64,000 nucleotides of DNA from Cordia subcordata (Eukaryota; Streptophyta; Magnoliopsida; Boraginales; Cordiaceae). The notes beneath the pieces are model-generated. The model was given only the letters and a program-made list of their open reading frames with translations, was not told where the DNA came from and ran no database searches. Positions 1 to 12,252 of the stretch are shown here, piece by piece (positions within the stretch are counted from its first letter, which is position 1; each line of letters begins with the position of its first letter). The position numbers and the translations under genes are program-made. The stretch is from positions 62,001 through 126,000 of the forward strand of contig JAPTOF010000017.1 in the NCBI GenBank assembly GCA_028554755.1, written 5' to 3'.

Positions 1-637
1 TGCAAAATGGGACTAGCACACTTGGATGAAAAATTTCCACCTCTTCTTGTTAGGTCAACAACTTCTTTTCCAAATCAGCAAGGCAACATGACGTGGCATC
101 CACATGTGCAAAGCAAATCTCAAGGTAAATCTCGGCCTCCTTCTCAAGCTATTGATCATGAAGCTTCAAAGTATGAGGATCAAATTGATTCCAACCGCCT
201 CCATCAAGCATCAAGCTGACATGCATGGAACTCTTGCAAAGATTGGAAAGACCATCTTGTTGGTAACCTCATGCACTCTCTCAAACTTGATTTCCATGAA
301 CCTATTGTTGAAAATGGAAGAATGAGTGCTGCCCCACCAAGTGATGTTTTTGAAGAGGGAGATGGGAATTGGAAATATTGCCTCATTGGCCAATTCTTAG
401 ATAGGCCTCCCCCATTCTTTCTCCTTAGGAAAATGGTTGATATTCATTGGAGAAACTTTGGCAAGGTGGAGATTAGATCGGTGAAAATGGGTTCTTCATT
501 TTTAGGTATGAAAATGATGAGTTTTGCAATCAAGTTATGAAGCAACTTTGGCACGTTAATCACTGGCCTCTCTTGCTAAGAAAATGGGATGCAAATGCAC
601 AAATGATAAACTTTGGGTGGCAAAAAGTCCCACTTTG
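1..637 (+). pseudogene. A0 ORF1, 5' piece (ORF1-only LINE)
   Basis: Reads as the middle of an ORF1 RNA-binding protein of the ORF1-only LINE family; the N-terminus lies left of the window. An FPPL motif sits at 34-45, and the DUF4283-type domain begins near 355 (pattern CLIGQFLDRPPPFFLLRKMV). The frame is broken by a TGA at 217-219, where sister copy A4 has an arginine codon, and by a one-base loss near 483. The reading stops abruptly at 637, where LINE L1 is inserted. The same protein resumes at 20,362, and both flanks carry the 11-bp duplication GTCCCACTTTG (627-637 and 20,362-20,372). Role inferred from the family: binds LINE RNA. Confidence 0.85.
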
Positions 638-795
638 CCATGAAAATCCTCCTCCTTCTCTCTTCAACTTTTGCAACCAGCCAACATCTCTCCTCCACAC
701 GCCACCACCAAAATAGAACCTTCTTCCATTAATAACCCAAACACTTAACCTTAAACACTTTTCCATCCTCTTGCCACTTCCATTTGCTTGTTTTC

Positions 796-1605
796 ATGGG
801 AAAAAAGAAGAAAGTTTCTACTTCTTCTAGGCAAAGTGCAAGAATTCTTGCAAAGAAGCATACATTAGATAGCTCACCAAAAGCTATTTCTTCTTCTAAA
901 GATACTTTCAATGAGGTGGATTCAGCCTCTTCTTCTTCTCCCCTTGAGAGGGAAGATGCTTCATCCACCTCTAGGAAAGAATTTCAGGAAGTGTTTAAAG
1001 CACTTGAATCTGGTTGCACATACAAAGAACACCTTGATGCAAAATCCAAAGCTAAGGTTGATTTGATTTGTAAGCTTTCTTGTACTCCTCATTCAAGTAA
1101 CTCTCCCTCTCCAAAATCTAACAATGATGTTAGACCGCAAAAAAAGAAAGTGGAAATGGAGATTGCACAAAACCTATTTCATTCCCCAACTCCTTGTCAT
1201 TCTTCCTCTCTCGGCCATGGTGATTTGAACAAGGAAGAAGAAGATTTGGCTGATCACACTTTACCCATTGGTCAACAACTTCCGGATAATAGCATTGTTC
1301 CCAATGTAATGCATGGAGAAAAGGAGATTGGCAGCATCTTTTCAGCCCACTCCAAACAAAACTTGACAGCTCACTCAAGTCAAACTCACTCAAAATCTGA
1401 TCCATGTGACATTAGGCTTGAAACACGTGAGTCAATTGAAATTTCCCTCCTCTTGAAAACTCAAATTTCAAGTGCTCAGCTGACCCACTAAAGCCAAGTC
1501 AGCCCTCCTCATTAAATGACATGGTTGCCATGTCAGCAAATCCCCCTCTCAAAAATGATCCCAAGGCAGAAACACTTTCAAGCTTCGGAAAGTAAGAATA
1601 CAACA
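796..1605 (+). pseudogene. L1 ORF1, N-terminal part
   Basis: Start chosen at the ATG of MGKKKK (796) because every ORF1 here begins with a short Lys/Arg-rich tract, a likely nuclear localisation signal, followed by a TR/SR-x-SAR pattern. The rest is Ser-rich and low in complexity. A one-base loss near 1440 moves the frame: the frame from 796 ends at 1489-1491, while the conserved PPLEN continuation runs in the next frame to the insertion point of A1 at 1605. The protein resumes at 4272. The DUF4283 domain lies in that second piece. Confidence 0.75.
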
Positions 1606-1727
1606 TAAATTTGTAGAGTAGACTAGTTTCTCTCTTGAGAAACTTATGCTCTCTCTTCTCACCATCATCTTCTTTTGTTTCTTTCTCCTTTCTCCTTTAA
1701 ACCAGCTCCTCTCTAAATCCTCCACCC

Positions 1728-4054
1728 ATGGGCAAGAAAAAAAGATCAAGTGCAACTAAGACTAGGAAGAGTGCTCGGATTGCACTAAAAAACTTGGTTG
1801 ATGAAGAGGAATACTCGGCTGAATCTTTCATGGAACTTCGAAATACATGCAAAACTTTGAATCAAAACCTTGCGAAGTGCTCTTCTTCAAGAAGTAATGC
1901 TGATCTCTTTGAGGGATCTGATGGAGATGACGTTGAAGGCTCTTTCTTGCTCAAGGAACATCACCAAAGTGCTTTGGGCCCTTCCTTGGCAACAGCAAAT
2001 GAAAACTCCCCTTCTTCCTCGGCCACAAACTCGCACTCAAACATGCTAAATCTTGAGGATAAAAATGACAAAGCTAAACGTGAACTTGTCCAAAGCTTGA
2101 TAAGAAAGAGTAAATCTTGGAATGAAGATCCCAAGCAACAGCAAAATTTTGAAAGTTCCTTGCAAAAGGATGGTGATTTTGCCGAGCAATATGGAGCTTC
2201 TTCTATTTCTCCGAGCTTGGGGACTAACATTCTTGCCTCAAATCAGAATACTGAATGTGTTTTGGATGAAAAATCAAGCTTGATTCATGCTCAAATTGAA
2301 GGAGAATACTCGGCTGAAGAAGAAAACTTGAAGAAGGTATTGCCCGATAGTCCTCAAATGCAACCCACTGGTCATTACCTTTTGAAAGGTACTTTTGCTG
2401 AACAAGTCAGGTCTTTTTCTGGCCCATTAGCTCTCCATTCGACAACTCACCAAGCACCACCTGACTTGGTCAAATTTTCTTCCCAAATGCCAACCGAGCC
2501 TTTTTCAATTCAGCAAAGTTTTGTTGGAAGCTCACAACTTTTAGCCCCTGGTTCTTCGAAAGTTGATGTCCTTTCTTCCAATATGGCAGCTCACCTATCT
2601 GACTTTGGATGTACTTTTGAGCGCCCAACAAATCAAATTTCAAAAACTCACAATTTTCAAAGCTCTTCTTGTAGCTTGCAGCACGAAAACTCCCTTTTTC
2701 CAACTCAAAATGTTGTTGATTTCCCTCCTCTTTCACGAAAATCGGTTGAACTTAAAAGGCCATCCAACTCTCTCTCTACTCCAACTCATCAAGCTCCATG
2801 CAACGTGGAAGACACTTCATTTTGGAAGCCAAACCAAACACCAAATCATCTCTTTACTTCACAGTCAACAGAAAAGAATGAAGATGAAAATGCACGTAAT
2901 TTTCAGAACCAAAATCAGCAAGCTTGGCATGCAAATAAGGATTGGCAAGGTACTTTCTTTGGAACACTTACTTGTTCTAGAAAGCTTGATTTCATTGAAC
3001 CCTTTATTGATAACGATTTCATTGGGGCAATCCCACCCAAGGATATTTATTTAGAAGGAGATGATTACTTTAAGCATTGCCTCATTGGCCAATTTCTAGA
3101 AAAGCCTCCCCCTTTTTTCCTTATTAGAAAATGGTGGACGTCCATTGGAGAATGTTTGGGAAAGTCGAAATCAAATCCGCTGAAAATGGGCTCTTTATGT
3201 TCAAATTTGAAAATGAAAACTCTTCTGAACAAGTCCTTGAGCAAATGTGGCATGTAAATCGTCATCCCTTATTGCTTAGAAGATGAGATTCTAATTCACA
3301 ACTCATCCATTTTAGTTGGGAAAAAGTTCCACTTTGGGTCAAGCTCTATAATATTCCATGTTCTTTGATCACTAGAAAAGGGCTTAGTTATGTGGCTAGC
3401 ACACTTGGCACGCCAATTCAAATGGACAAATTAACGGAATCCCGAACTTTTATTGGTTTTGCACGTGTTTGCATTAAAATGGATTTGTCCAAGACTCTCC
3501 CGGATCACACTTTTGTGAAGCTTTGAAATGGAGAGTGGGCAAAGGTTGACGTGGAATATGCTTGGAAACCTATGGTTTGCTCCTCTTGCAAAATAGTTGG
3601 TCATAGCCTTTCTATATGCCCGAATGCTCCTCAAGCTAACGCATCCTGACAAATGCTTAGAGTTGAGAAGAAAGAGGGTGAGTGGAAGAATTTCAAAACT
3701 AAAAAAGTTTGGAGGAAAATTTCTAGTGTGAATCTTGCACCTTTTGCAAGTGTTGTCCTAAATTCTAAAATGGAAGATGCCTCAAATGGAATAAGTGGAA
3801 ATCTGGCCTCGTCACCAAAAATTACCAAGAAGAGTAATAGATTCGATATTTTGGATACTAATGTTGAGGATTCAAATTTTGTTGGGAAGGTGGACAACCA
3901 TATGACCAATTCGGCCCAAGTGGTAAATGATGAAGGAAATGTTGAAAATTTTGAAGTTGGTGCTGATTTTGAACCAGATAAAGTTGGAGAAAAAGATGAT
4001 CATGGGATTTATATTGATAAGGAAGACTCTCGCCATCCACTACCAAATTGTTGA
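1728..4054 (+). pseudogene. A1 ORF1 (DUF4283 + CCHC protein)
   Basis: About 775 codons. Order: basic N-terminus (MGKKKRSSATKTRKSARI), a Ser-rich region with a segment of the AKRELVQSL type that may form a short coiled coil, an FPPL motif near 2722, the DUF4283-type domain from about 3050 (HCLIGQFLEKPPPFFLIRK), then the zinc knuckle CSSCKIVGHSLSIC near 3580-3620. The frame is open to about 3130, then shifted by one base. In the original frame stops occur near 3284, 3523 and 3648, and the acidic C-terminus is open to 4054. Likely RNA-binding, chaperone-like ORF1p. Confidence 0.85.
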
Positions 4055-4148
4055 AGACTTTTGATTTTTGTTTCTTTCATTTTTCGTTCATGGAAATTGT
4101 TTACTTCTTTTTGTAATTCTGGTCTCCTATTTGCATTTTGATTCCTTG

Positions 4149-4191
4149 CCCCAAAGCCTCGTTTAGGTTGTTTTATTTTAGTGGCTTGGGG
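4149..4191 (+). other. 3' UTR hairpin of A1
   Basis: Arms CCCCAAAGCC (4149-4158) and GGCTTGGGG (4183-4191) pair with one bulged A. The hairpin is about 95 bases after the ORF1 stop. Equivalent stems are at the same place in A0, A2, A3, A4, A5 and, weakly, C1. Confidence 0.7.
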
Positions 4192-4271
4192 ATTTCAGGC
4201 ATGGTTTGTACCAAATTTGCGTTTAATAAAACTTACTTAATTCGCGAAAAAAAAGAAGCAAGAATACAACA

Positions 4272-5451
4272 CTAAGGCAAGCTATGATCAAGGCTGAGTC
4301 TTGCACCATGCTTCCAGCCACTCAAACGCTTGGAAAAAGCCTCTTAAACAAAGGTATGTGTCTTCTACAAGTGTACCTTCATCTGATTGGGGTGGGGTTT
4401 TCGCGGAGCATATGCATACCAATCTGAAATTTGAAGAAGAGCATGTTTATAATGTGGTTGATGGTATTAGAGAAGTTGCTGATCCTCTTGAAGATTTATA
4501 TGATGATGGGGACAAATTTTGGAGCCATTGCTTAGTTGGACAATTTTTAGGTGGCCCCCCCCCACCCTACTTCTTAATCAAGAACATGGTTGATTTTGCT
4601 TGGAAGAAGTGTGGCAAGGTTGATATTCATACTAAAGGAAAAGGTCTTTTTATCTTTAAATTTGAAAAAGATGAATTTTGCCAAAAGGTTCTCCAACAAC
4701 TATGGCATGTTAATCATAGGCCTCTACTTTTGAGAAAGTGGGAGCAAAATATGGAATTGGTTAATCTCTCATGCAAAAAAGTCCCTATTTGGGTTAAATT
4801 ATGGGATGTCCCGATGTGCCTTTACTCTAAAAGAGGACTCGGTTATATAGCTTCTTTCATTGGAAAACCACTACAAATGGATGCACTTACGGATTCAAGA
4901 AGAAACTTAGAGTTTGCTAGACTGTGCATTGAAGTTGATTTGGAGAATAACCTTCCGGATGCTATCTTCCCAAAACTAAGAAATGGCTCTAAAGCTAAGG
5001 TTGGAGTTGAGTATGCATGGAAACCAAAAAAATGCTCCTTTTGCAAAATGGTTGGTCATATTGAAGATTCTTGCCCTTCAAAGCCTCAACCCCAAAAGCA
5101 AGTTCCCAAGCAACAGCCCAAAGTCCACTATGAATGGCAAATTGTTGGCAAGAAACAAGACCCCATGGAGAACCCCTCCAAGGAGCCCATGGTTGCTGAT
5201 TTGTCTCTTAATAAGAAGGACATTACTTCTCGGCCTTCTCCTCCTTCTCCCAAGATTATCAATGACCCCTCAAGCTCTACAATAGTTCATACTAATTTGA
5301 GGTTCTTGATCAAGGAAGGAATGTTAAAGATGATGCATTGCAACACGCTGAAAAGTTAACTTTGGATGAGAAGTTGGATTGCTCTAGTAATCTAAATGCC
5401 AATGGTTATCAAATTTTGGGGCAATCAACTCCTCCCCCTATCACCCAATGA
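4272..5451 (+). pseudogene. L1 ORF1, C-terminal part (DUF4283 + CCHC)
   Basis: Continuation of the L1 ORF1. The DUF4283-type domain runs from about 4380 to 4990 (KFWSHCLVGQFLGG, WVKLWDVPMCLYSKRGLGYIAS), followed by the knuckle CSFCKMVGHIEDSC near 5033-5075. The main frame 4301-5359 is open. Near the end one base is lost and the proper C-terminus, ending TPPPITQ, is read in another frame to TGA at 5449-5451. That stop overlaps the ORF2 start as ATGA (5448-5451). This ORF1 type (B-type) differs from the A-type of ORF1-only elements in the FW-SHCLVGQFLG and KVPIWVKLWDVP blocks. Confidence 0.85.
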
Positions 5452-6732
5452 GGATTTGCTCTTGGAATATTAGGGGATTTAATTCCCCTAATAAGCAAAA
5501 AGAAGTGTTGAAACTGATCAACAAACATCACTTAGACATTATTTGTCTTTTGGAAAACAAAGTGGTTTGCAAAGATAAAGTCAATCTCATTGGTTCTCGT
5601 TTTGGGAAACTTGGATTTTCATATCATTTGGATGGTGAGGTAAAAGGTCGGATTTGGCTGTTTTGGAAGAACAACATTCAAGCAACATTCATTGACTCTT
5701 GTGATCAAGCTCTCCTCTTTCACTTTTTTTACTCCTACAACCCACCATTCCTTGTTGCTTTTGTCTATGGCCGGAATGAAGCTACAAATAGGAGGAAGCT
5801 TTGGAATAAACTTGCAAGCTAGACTTTTTGGTGTAAAGAATATAATCTTTGCATTTTGGGTGACTTTAATGAGGTCTTGCATTGTGGGGATAAATCAAAC
5901 TCTTCAACAATCCCCAAAAGTGCTTGGGACTTTAAATCTTTTGTTGCTAGAACAAATGTGCAAGAAGCAAAAGCATATGGACCTCATTTTACTTGGACAA
6001 ACAAAGGAGATGTTGGCAACTTTTTGGCAAGCAAACTTGGTAGGGCATTTCTAAAATCTATTTGGCTTCACAACTTTCACTAATTTCTTTTGGTGGATTG
6101 CCCCGGAGTCTCGGATCATTGCTCTCTTATTTTGCATACATGTAAGGCATGGCAATCTTCTCCAAAGCCATTTAAATTTTATAATGCTTGGACTTCTCAT
6201 TCAGATTTCTTGAAGCTTGTTGAGGAGCATTGGAATACACGGGTCTTTGGTACTCCAATGTTCATTCTCTTTCAAAAGCAAAAAATTCTCAAGCAAGCTC
6301 TCAAGTCCTTTGATAAAATTCATTTTGCTTGTGTCCTTAATGCTATCAAAGATCTTTATGGGGAACTTGATGCCACCCAATGTGCTCTTCTTAATGGTGG
6401 ATATAATGCTGCCTTTCTTGACAAGGAAAAGGACATTTTGGCTAACTTGGAAAGGCTTGAATCTACTTAAAAAGCTATGCTTATCCAAAAATCTAGATTA
6501 TCTTGGATCAATAGGGGGATTCAAACAAGTTCTTTCATAATGTTGCGAAAGGGAGAAAAATCAGAAACACCATTCAAGCAATCAAAAATGAAAATGGGAA
6601 TCTTCTTCTTGGGGACTTTGAGGTGAAAAATGAATTCATTGGCTACTACAAAAAGCTTCTTGGTTCAAAAGCTTCTACTCATGTTAATGTGGATATCTTG
6701 AAGAGTATTATTGGGAAAACAATTGATGATAA
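5448..6732 (+). pseudogene. L1 ORF2, endonuclease part
   Basis: Start of ORF2 in the ATGA overlap. AP-endonuclease motifs are in order: WNIRGFNS near the start, LLENKV (metal-binding Glu), GDFNEVLHCGDKS near 5857-5895, and SDHCSLI near 6112. This enzyme nicks target DNA to prime reverse transcription. Breaks: TAG at 5820-5822 where relatives have Trp, TAA at 6081-6083, TAA at 6468-6470 and a frameshift near 6520. The piece ends at the L2 insertion after the IGKTIDDN segment and resumes at 17,976. Confidence 0.85.
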
Positions 6733-6740
6733 TTTTTTTT

Positions 6741-8444
6741 CCAAGCATCTTTGTTGAATGGATTATGGCATGTGTTACCACTCCTAGTTTCTCCATCTCC
6801 ATTAATGGAAGTCTTGAAGGGTTTTTGAAAGGGGCAAATGGCATTAGACAAGGTGATCCTCTCTCCCCCTATATCTTTGTTATTTGCATGAAAGTTCTTT
6901 CATCCATGCTTAACAAGCTTGAGCATAACCCAAGTTTTGGATACCATCCCAAATGTGCAAAACTGAAGCTAAATCACATATGCTTTGCGGATGACCTTTT
7001 TATCTTTTGTAAGGGAAACTTGAAGTCCATTAATTGCATTTTGGAGATTTTGAAGGAGTACCATAGCTTCTCGGGACTCAAGGTGAACAGCAACAAGAGT
7101 GATGCATTCTTTCGGGGAGTTTCACAAAATGTTAAGCAACTCATCCTTGGAAAACTTGACTTTCATGAAGGTCAATTGCCTATCAGGTATTTAGGAATGC
7201 CTTGGTCACCCGCAAACTTCGAAAAGGAGTTGTGGACCTCTCTTGGAAAAAATTAATGGCAGAATTGAGCAATGGACAACTAAATGGCTTTCTTATGCGG
7301 GAAGACGTCTCCTCATCAAATCCACTCTTCAACAAATTTGTGCATATTGGGCTGGAAACTTATTTATTCCTAAATGCATCATCAAGGAAATTGAGTCAAA
7401 GTTTAGTGCCTTTCTTTGGAGAGACACGAGTGCTAGAATTGCTTGGAACAACATTTGTTTGCCACATGATGAAGGAGGCTTGGGTGTTAGATCTATTGGA
7501 GATATGAATCACACTTGCTTCATCAAGGTGTTTTGGAGAATGTTTGCTCATCAAAACACACTATGGGGCAAATGGGTGCATATGAACTACATTAAGGATC
7601 AATCCATACGGACCATCTCTTGCTCCAAGGACTCAAGTTGGATTATCAAGAAATTACTTTGTTGCCGAGCCACGGTGTGGAATTTCGTTTCTCACTCCAT
7701 TGGAGATGGTAGGAGCACTCATTTTTGGCTTGACAAATGGCATAAAGAAGGAATTCTCTTTGAACATTGGGGTAGTGCTTTCAGCCATCCACCTCTCTAT
7801 GGAAAGGTTTGCCAATTTTTCTCTCATGGAACTTGGAATTGGCCTATTCAACTTGCACATATTGAAGCACCAAATTTTGGCATTAGAGAGCATATCCCAG
7901 ATTCTTTCTCTTGGGACTTATCCACAAATGGATGCTTTTCATTTAAGCACACATGGGATCATATTAGGAAAAGAAAAGACAAAGTTGAATGGCACAACAC
8001 AATTTGGCATAAAAATCATACTGCTCGTCATGCTTTCATCACTTGGCTTGCAATGCATGATAGGCTCACCACAAAATTCAGAATGCTCTCATGGGGAATT
8101 GAAATCAATACAAATTGCACTTTTTGTAATATGGCTTGTGAGACAAGGGATCATCTTTTCTTCCAATGTTGCTTCACAAAAAGAATCTGGAAATGTGGGT
8201 TGGAATTAATTTATATGAAGAATGCACCTACTGCTTGGGAGGACATCATTGCTTACATCACGCCATATGCACTTGAGAACAACCTTAAAGCAACCAGCAT
8301 CAAGCATATCTTTGATGCAACAATTTATTTTGCAATTGAGAATTCAACAAAGGAGCCAAGATGGAGGAACAACTTTTCTCATCCATTCTCAATCATGTTA
8401 GACTTAAATGCTCGGTTGGGAAGAAATTCACTTCTTCTTGTATT
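6741..8444 (+). pseudogene. L2 ORF2 fragment (RT to zf-RVT)
   Basis: Begins in the RT (FVEWIMACVTTPSFS, GIRQGDPLSPY), with the catalytic FADD at 6984-6995 intact. It continues through the thumb/connection region (PIRYLGMP, AFLWRDT, W-rich blocks) to the zf-RVT motif CTFCNMACETRDHLFFQC near 8115-8170. Frameshift near 7200; a short deletion near 8340 after IYFAIE. The last codons lie beyond L3 at 17,854-17,885. Function by family: reverse transcription at the nicked target. Confidence 0.85.
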
Positions 8445-8460
8445 AACAAAAATATTCGTA

Positions 8461-9197
8461 ATCGACCATTGCTTTTGAGAAAATGGTAGCCACAACTTGA
8501 ATTCATTAACTTCTCTTGTAACAAAGTGCCAATTTGGGTGAAAATGAAAGATGTTCCTCTTAGCTTGTGGTCAAAAAGAGGGTTCAGCTACCTTGCATCA
8601 TTCATTGGAAAGCCAATACAAATTGATGCTCTTATGGAATCAAGGAGGAATCTTGAATTTGCAAGAGTTTGCATTGAAGTCAACCTTGAAGAAAGTTTGC
8701 CAAATGAAATCTACCCAAAGCTTAGAGATGGATCAAGAGCAAGGGTCAGTGTTGAATATGCATGGAAACCAAATATTTGTACTCTTTGCAAAATGGTTGG
8801 GCACCTTGTGGATCACTGCCCTTCAAGGCCAAAAACGAGCACCCAAAAGGCACTTGATGCAAACAAGGCAAACACATCAAAGATCAATGATACTTGGAAA
8901 GTGGTGGGAAAGAAAAAGGGCTCTCAAGAAAGGGATGATCCAAATTTTGAAAAGCAAAATGATTTGGAGAAGCCTTCAGCAACAAATACCAAGGGTGAAA
9001 AGGCATTAAGCCCTATCCGAGGAACAAGCAAATTGGACACTAAAGTTGGAAACTCATACAAATCTCTTGAAGTGATTGAAGATTGGGAAGAGGGAGAACT
9101 TGATCCAAAATGGATTGATGGAGGTCAAGGAAAAAACCAACATAAGGATGGTAATGATGTCTTGGGCCGAGAGTCCACATCTTTACCATTTGAATGA
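8461..9197 (+). pseudogene. L3 ORF1, C-terminal part
   Basis: B-type ORF1 from the second half of the DUF4283-type domain (LLLRKW then a TAG near 8488, PIWVKMKDVPLSLWSKRG) through knuckle CTLCKMVGHLVDHC near 8778-8820 and a charged tail ending LPFE. The TGA stop at 9195-9197 overlaps the ORF2 ATG at 9194 as ATGA. From 8526 the frame is fully open. 5' truncation at 8461 is usual for incomplete reverse transcription. Confidence 0.85.
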
Positions 9198-9370
9198 TTT
9201 GTGCTTGGAACATTAGGGGATTGAATTCCCCAAATAAGCAAGAAGAGGTGAAAGTTTTGATCAACAAGTACAATGTTACCATTTGAATGATTTGTGCTTG
9301 GAACATTAGGGGATTGAATTCCCCAAATAAGCAAGAAGAGGTGAAAGTTTTGATCAACAAGTACAATGTT
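9185..9370 (+). repeat. 93-bp direct tandem duplication across the ORF1/ORF2 junction
   Basis: Two adjacent copies, 9185-9277 and 9278-9370, identical as far as I can read. Each holds the ORF1 end, the ATGA overlap and the first about 28 codons of ORF2. The period is 93 = 31 codons, so the two ORF2 starts (9194 and 9287) share a frame, but the first is closed by TGA just before the second ATG. Confidence 0.9.
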
Positions 9371-9587
9371 GATTGTTTTTGTCTTTTGGAGACTAAAGTA
9401 AATAAGGAGAATGCCTCCACCAATGATTTTAGCACATTGGGTTTTGGAAATTACATGGATGAGAAGATGGAAAGAAGACTATGGCTTTTTTGGAGAAACC
9501 ACATCAATATCAGCATCATTGATAGCATGGAGCAAGGTATTCTTTGTCATATCTCTATACCAAGATGTCAACCATTTTTTCTTGGTT
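9194..9587 (+). pseudogene. L3 ORF2, N-terminal endonuclease piece
   Basis: ICAWNIRGLNSPNKQEEV start motif twice because of the tandem duplication. Only the frame from 9287 continues (LLETKV, RRLWLFWRNH) to the A2 insertion at 9587. The endonuclease continues at 12,392. Confidence 0.8.
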
Positions 9588-9627
9588 AAAAGGCTTCACG
9601 GACATGAGTTTCTCTCACTAGAGTAAT

Positions 9628-9672
9628 ATGCTCTCACTTCTCACTAACTTGACCACCACCTTCCACCATTGA
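9628..9672 (+). other. Upstream ORF in A2 leader (14 codons)
   Basis: ATGCTCTCACTTCTC... gives MLSLLTNLTTTFHH then TGA at 9670-9672, 42 bases before the ORF1 ATG at 9715. A4 has a same-length frame (34,280-34,324, MLSHLSNL...), A3 a shorter one. It may tune ORF1 translation, or simply reflect nucleotide conservation of the leader. Confidence 0.4.
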
Positions 9673-9714
9673 CCACCACTTTTCCACCACCATCCGCATT
9701 TCTTTTCCTCTTTC

Positions 9715-12148
9715 ATGGGCAAAAAGAAACGATCCAGTGCATCCAAAACTAGAAAGAGTGCAAGACTTGCTGCAAAATCTAAACTTTGTAATTATGAAGA
9801 AGAAGAAGAAGAAGATTACACTTCGGATTCTATTATGGAGATTAAAAATTCTTGTGACACCATTAACAAAGTCATGTCATGCTCTAATGAAAGGCATTCT
9901 AGTTCGGGTAAGCTCCCTTCCTCTTCTAGTGTTCACGAGCTTGAAAAAAACCTTGATAATGCAAAACGTGAACTAATGCAAAGCTTAGCTCGTAAGAACA
10001 CTCCCATTTCTAAATCTAGAGCTTCTGTTTGTGGTAGTTCAGCAAGTTCGGGTTTTGGCACTAAAAATTTGTTTGCTAGTAATGATTTCCTTCCTAATGA
10101 GGTGTGTGATAAGCTTGATGATCCTTTGCTTCAAGAACTTGAACACCAATCAGCAATGGCTGCTCCTACACCATCTTCCTTTTGTCTCAATGATAAAACT
10201 CTATCTTTGGGTCACACTTACTTCGAAGCAAAAAATGGTGAATATGGCACTCATAATGATCCTTGTGGCATGGAGAAGAATGTTTTTGCATCCTCATTTG
10301 ATAATCAGCCATCAAATATCCAAGGATTAGTTCCAAAATCACATTTGGATGGCTTGGTTTTGAAAGAAATGGCTAGTCAAACACTACCTGGCAGTCCATA
10401 CTCTTTTTCAGCGGGTAATAACCATATGGCAGATTCTTTTTCAGCTCAAAAGTACTCCTATTCAGCCTCTAAAGCTCAGAAGTCAACAACTCATCACAAG
10501 GCATTAATTGGGGACGCTGCTGCCCCTTGGTCCAAGCTGAAGGATAATGTAGCTGCCGAGGAAAAGCTTTATCCACCAAATAACTTGGTCCAGATGCTTG
10601 ACGAAGCAAAATTTTAAAAATGGTAGTGATTTTGAATCTCATTTCCCTCCCTTGCTTGCTCGGTCATGCCCTACATATTTGAGTCAACCTTCCAATACAC
10701 TATCCCCTCATGATATGGAAGCCAAGTCAGATTCTAAAGCCAGGTCAGCCCCCTCTCATTTTTATTTTGATGGGAATTTACCTCCAGAAGGTCAACACTT
10801 TGCTCATCTCCAACAAGCTAATCCCACACTAGCTCCTACTAATGATGAGCCACAACAAGCTTGTAATTCCCAATCTACAGCAAATATGGCAAGGAATTTG
10901 GACAACAATTGGAAACAAAAATGCTTTGGAGACTCTTCTCATGGCAATAGGGCAAATTGGAATATTGGTAACCAAGTGCAGCCAAATCAAAATGCTTTTC
11001 AACGGCAAGCTTGGAAATCAAATAAGGATTGGCAAGGCACTTTTGTTGGTAATCTTTCTCACTCTACTGAGCTCGATTTTGTTGAACCTTTCATTGAGAA
11101 TGATTTCATTTGAGCCATCCCACCCGATGAGGTTTACCTTGAAGGGGATGATTACTACAAACATTGCCTTATAGGCCAATTCCTTGAAAAACCCCCACCT
11201 TTCTTCCTTATTCGGAGAATGGTAGATGTCCATTGGAAATTGTTTGGTAGAGTTGAAATCAAATCTGCTGAAAATGGGCTTTTTGTGTTTAAATTTGAAA
11301 ATGAAAACTTTTGTGAGCTTGTTCTTGAGCAAATGTGGCATGTAAATCACCATCCTCTTGCTTAGACGATGGGATTCAAATGCTCAACTCATGCACTTTA
11401 GTTGGGAAAAGTTCCTCTTTGGGTGAAGCTCCATAATGTCCCTTGCTCCTTGATCACTAGAAGGGGACTTAGTTATGTGGCTAGCACGCTTGGCATTCCT
11501 ATTCAAATGGACAAGTTAACGGAATCCCGAACCTTCGTGGGATTTGCTCGTGTTTGCATTGAGATGGATTTATCCAAGAGCCTCCTGGATTTTACATTTG
11601 TATAACTTAGGAATGGAGAATGGGCTAGGATTGAAGTGGAGTACGCATGGAAACCTGTGGTTTGTCCTTCGTGCAAGATTGTTGGTCATAGTCTTTCTTC
11701 ATGTCCAAATGCCACTCAAGTTAATGTATCCCAACAAAATTCTCGATTTGTTAAGAAAAAGGGTGAATGGAAGAATCCCAAGTCAAAGACAATATGGAGG
11801 AAAGTCACGAATGTGAATCATACACCATTTGCTAGTGTCGTCATCAAGTCTAAAGTTGTTAATGAAGCAAATGAGAAAAACGACTTTCCGAGCACCATGG
11901 AAGGAAATAGTTTTGCTGCCCTTAACGCATATGAAAATGGTAATGAAGTTGCCTCATTTGAGACTCGAGTTGATGAGGATAACTTGAACAAGAACGAGAT
12001 TGGAAATAAAGTAACTAAAGGAGATGATTTTGATGTTGCTGATTTGGATGTTCAAATTCTTGATAAAGCCAATGAAGTTCATTTGAATGAAGAACAATGG
12101 AACGTTGAACAAGGCAATAGGGTGGGAACAGTTTCCAGCCATATTTGA
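9715..12148 (+). pseudogene. A2 ORF1 (DUF4283 + CCHC protein)
   Basis: Start at MGKKKRSSASKTRKSARL. Open to about 10,600 with the AKRELMQSLARKN segment, then a one-base frameshift. The second part (10,598-11,113) holds HFPPLLARS and the WQGTFVGNL block and ends in TGA at 11,111-11,113, just before the DUF4283 core (HCLIGQFLEKPPPFFLI). Another frameshift lies near 11,350 and a stop near 11,604. The last open part (11,636-12,148) carries the knuckle CPSCKIVGHSLSSC and the acidic tail with VADLD. Four breaks, all domains recognisable. Confidence 0.85.
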
Positions 12149-12252
12149 TCACACTTGGTTTGTTCTCATTGTACTTTCTTTTTGGAACTTGTTTGTTTGT
12201 TTTTGATTAACTTTTGTTGGTTTGGGAGACTCTCCCCTCTTTGTGTTTCTTG

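Larger units (their letters stand above)
1606..4259 (+). mobile_element. A1: full-length ORF1-only LINE
   Basis: A complete non-autonomous unit inside L1 ORF1: 5' leader with TTTCTCTC and ATGCTCTC blocks (about 1628-1660), one long ORF1, then a 3' UTR with a hairpin and poly(A) at about 4246. Flanked by AAGAATACAACA (1594-1605 and 4260-4271); the few bases between poly(A) and the right copy make the exact boundary uncertain. There is no trace of ORF2: the tail begins directly after the ORF1 stop at 4054. Confidence 0.85.

Noticed and set aside
1130..1405. Antisense frames of 60-110 codons opposite ORF1 and ORF2 (many across the window)
   Set aside because: They are complementary shadows of LINE coding sequence, unconserved between sister copies, with no recognisable domain.
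7700..8209. Alternative-frame open stretches within zf-RVT regions (also 15,770-16,072 and 16,955-17,281)
   Set aside because: The zf-RVT motif, conserved Trp residues and subfamily-conserved ends are in the other frame; these are out-of-frame readings.
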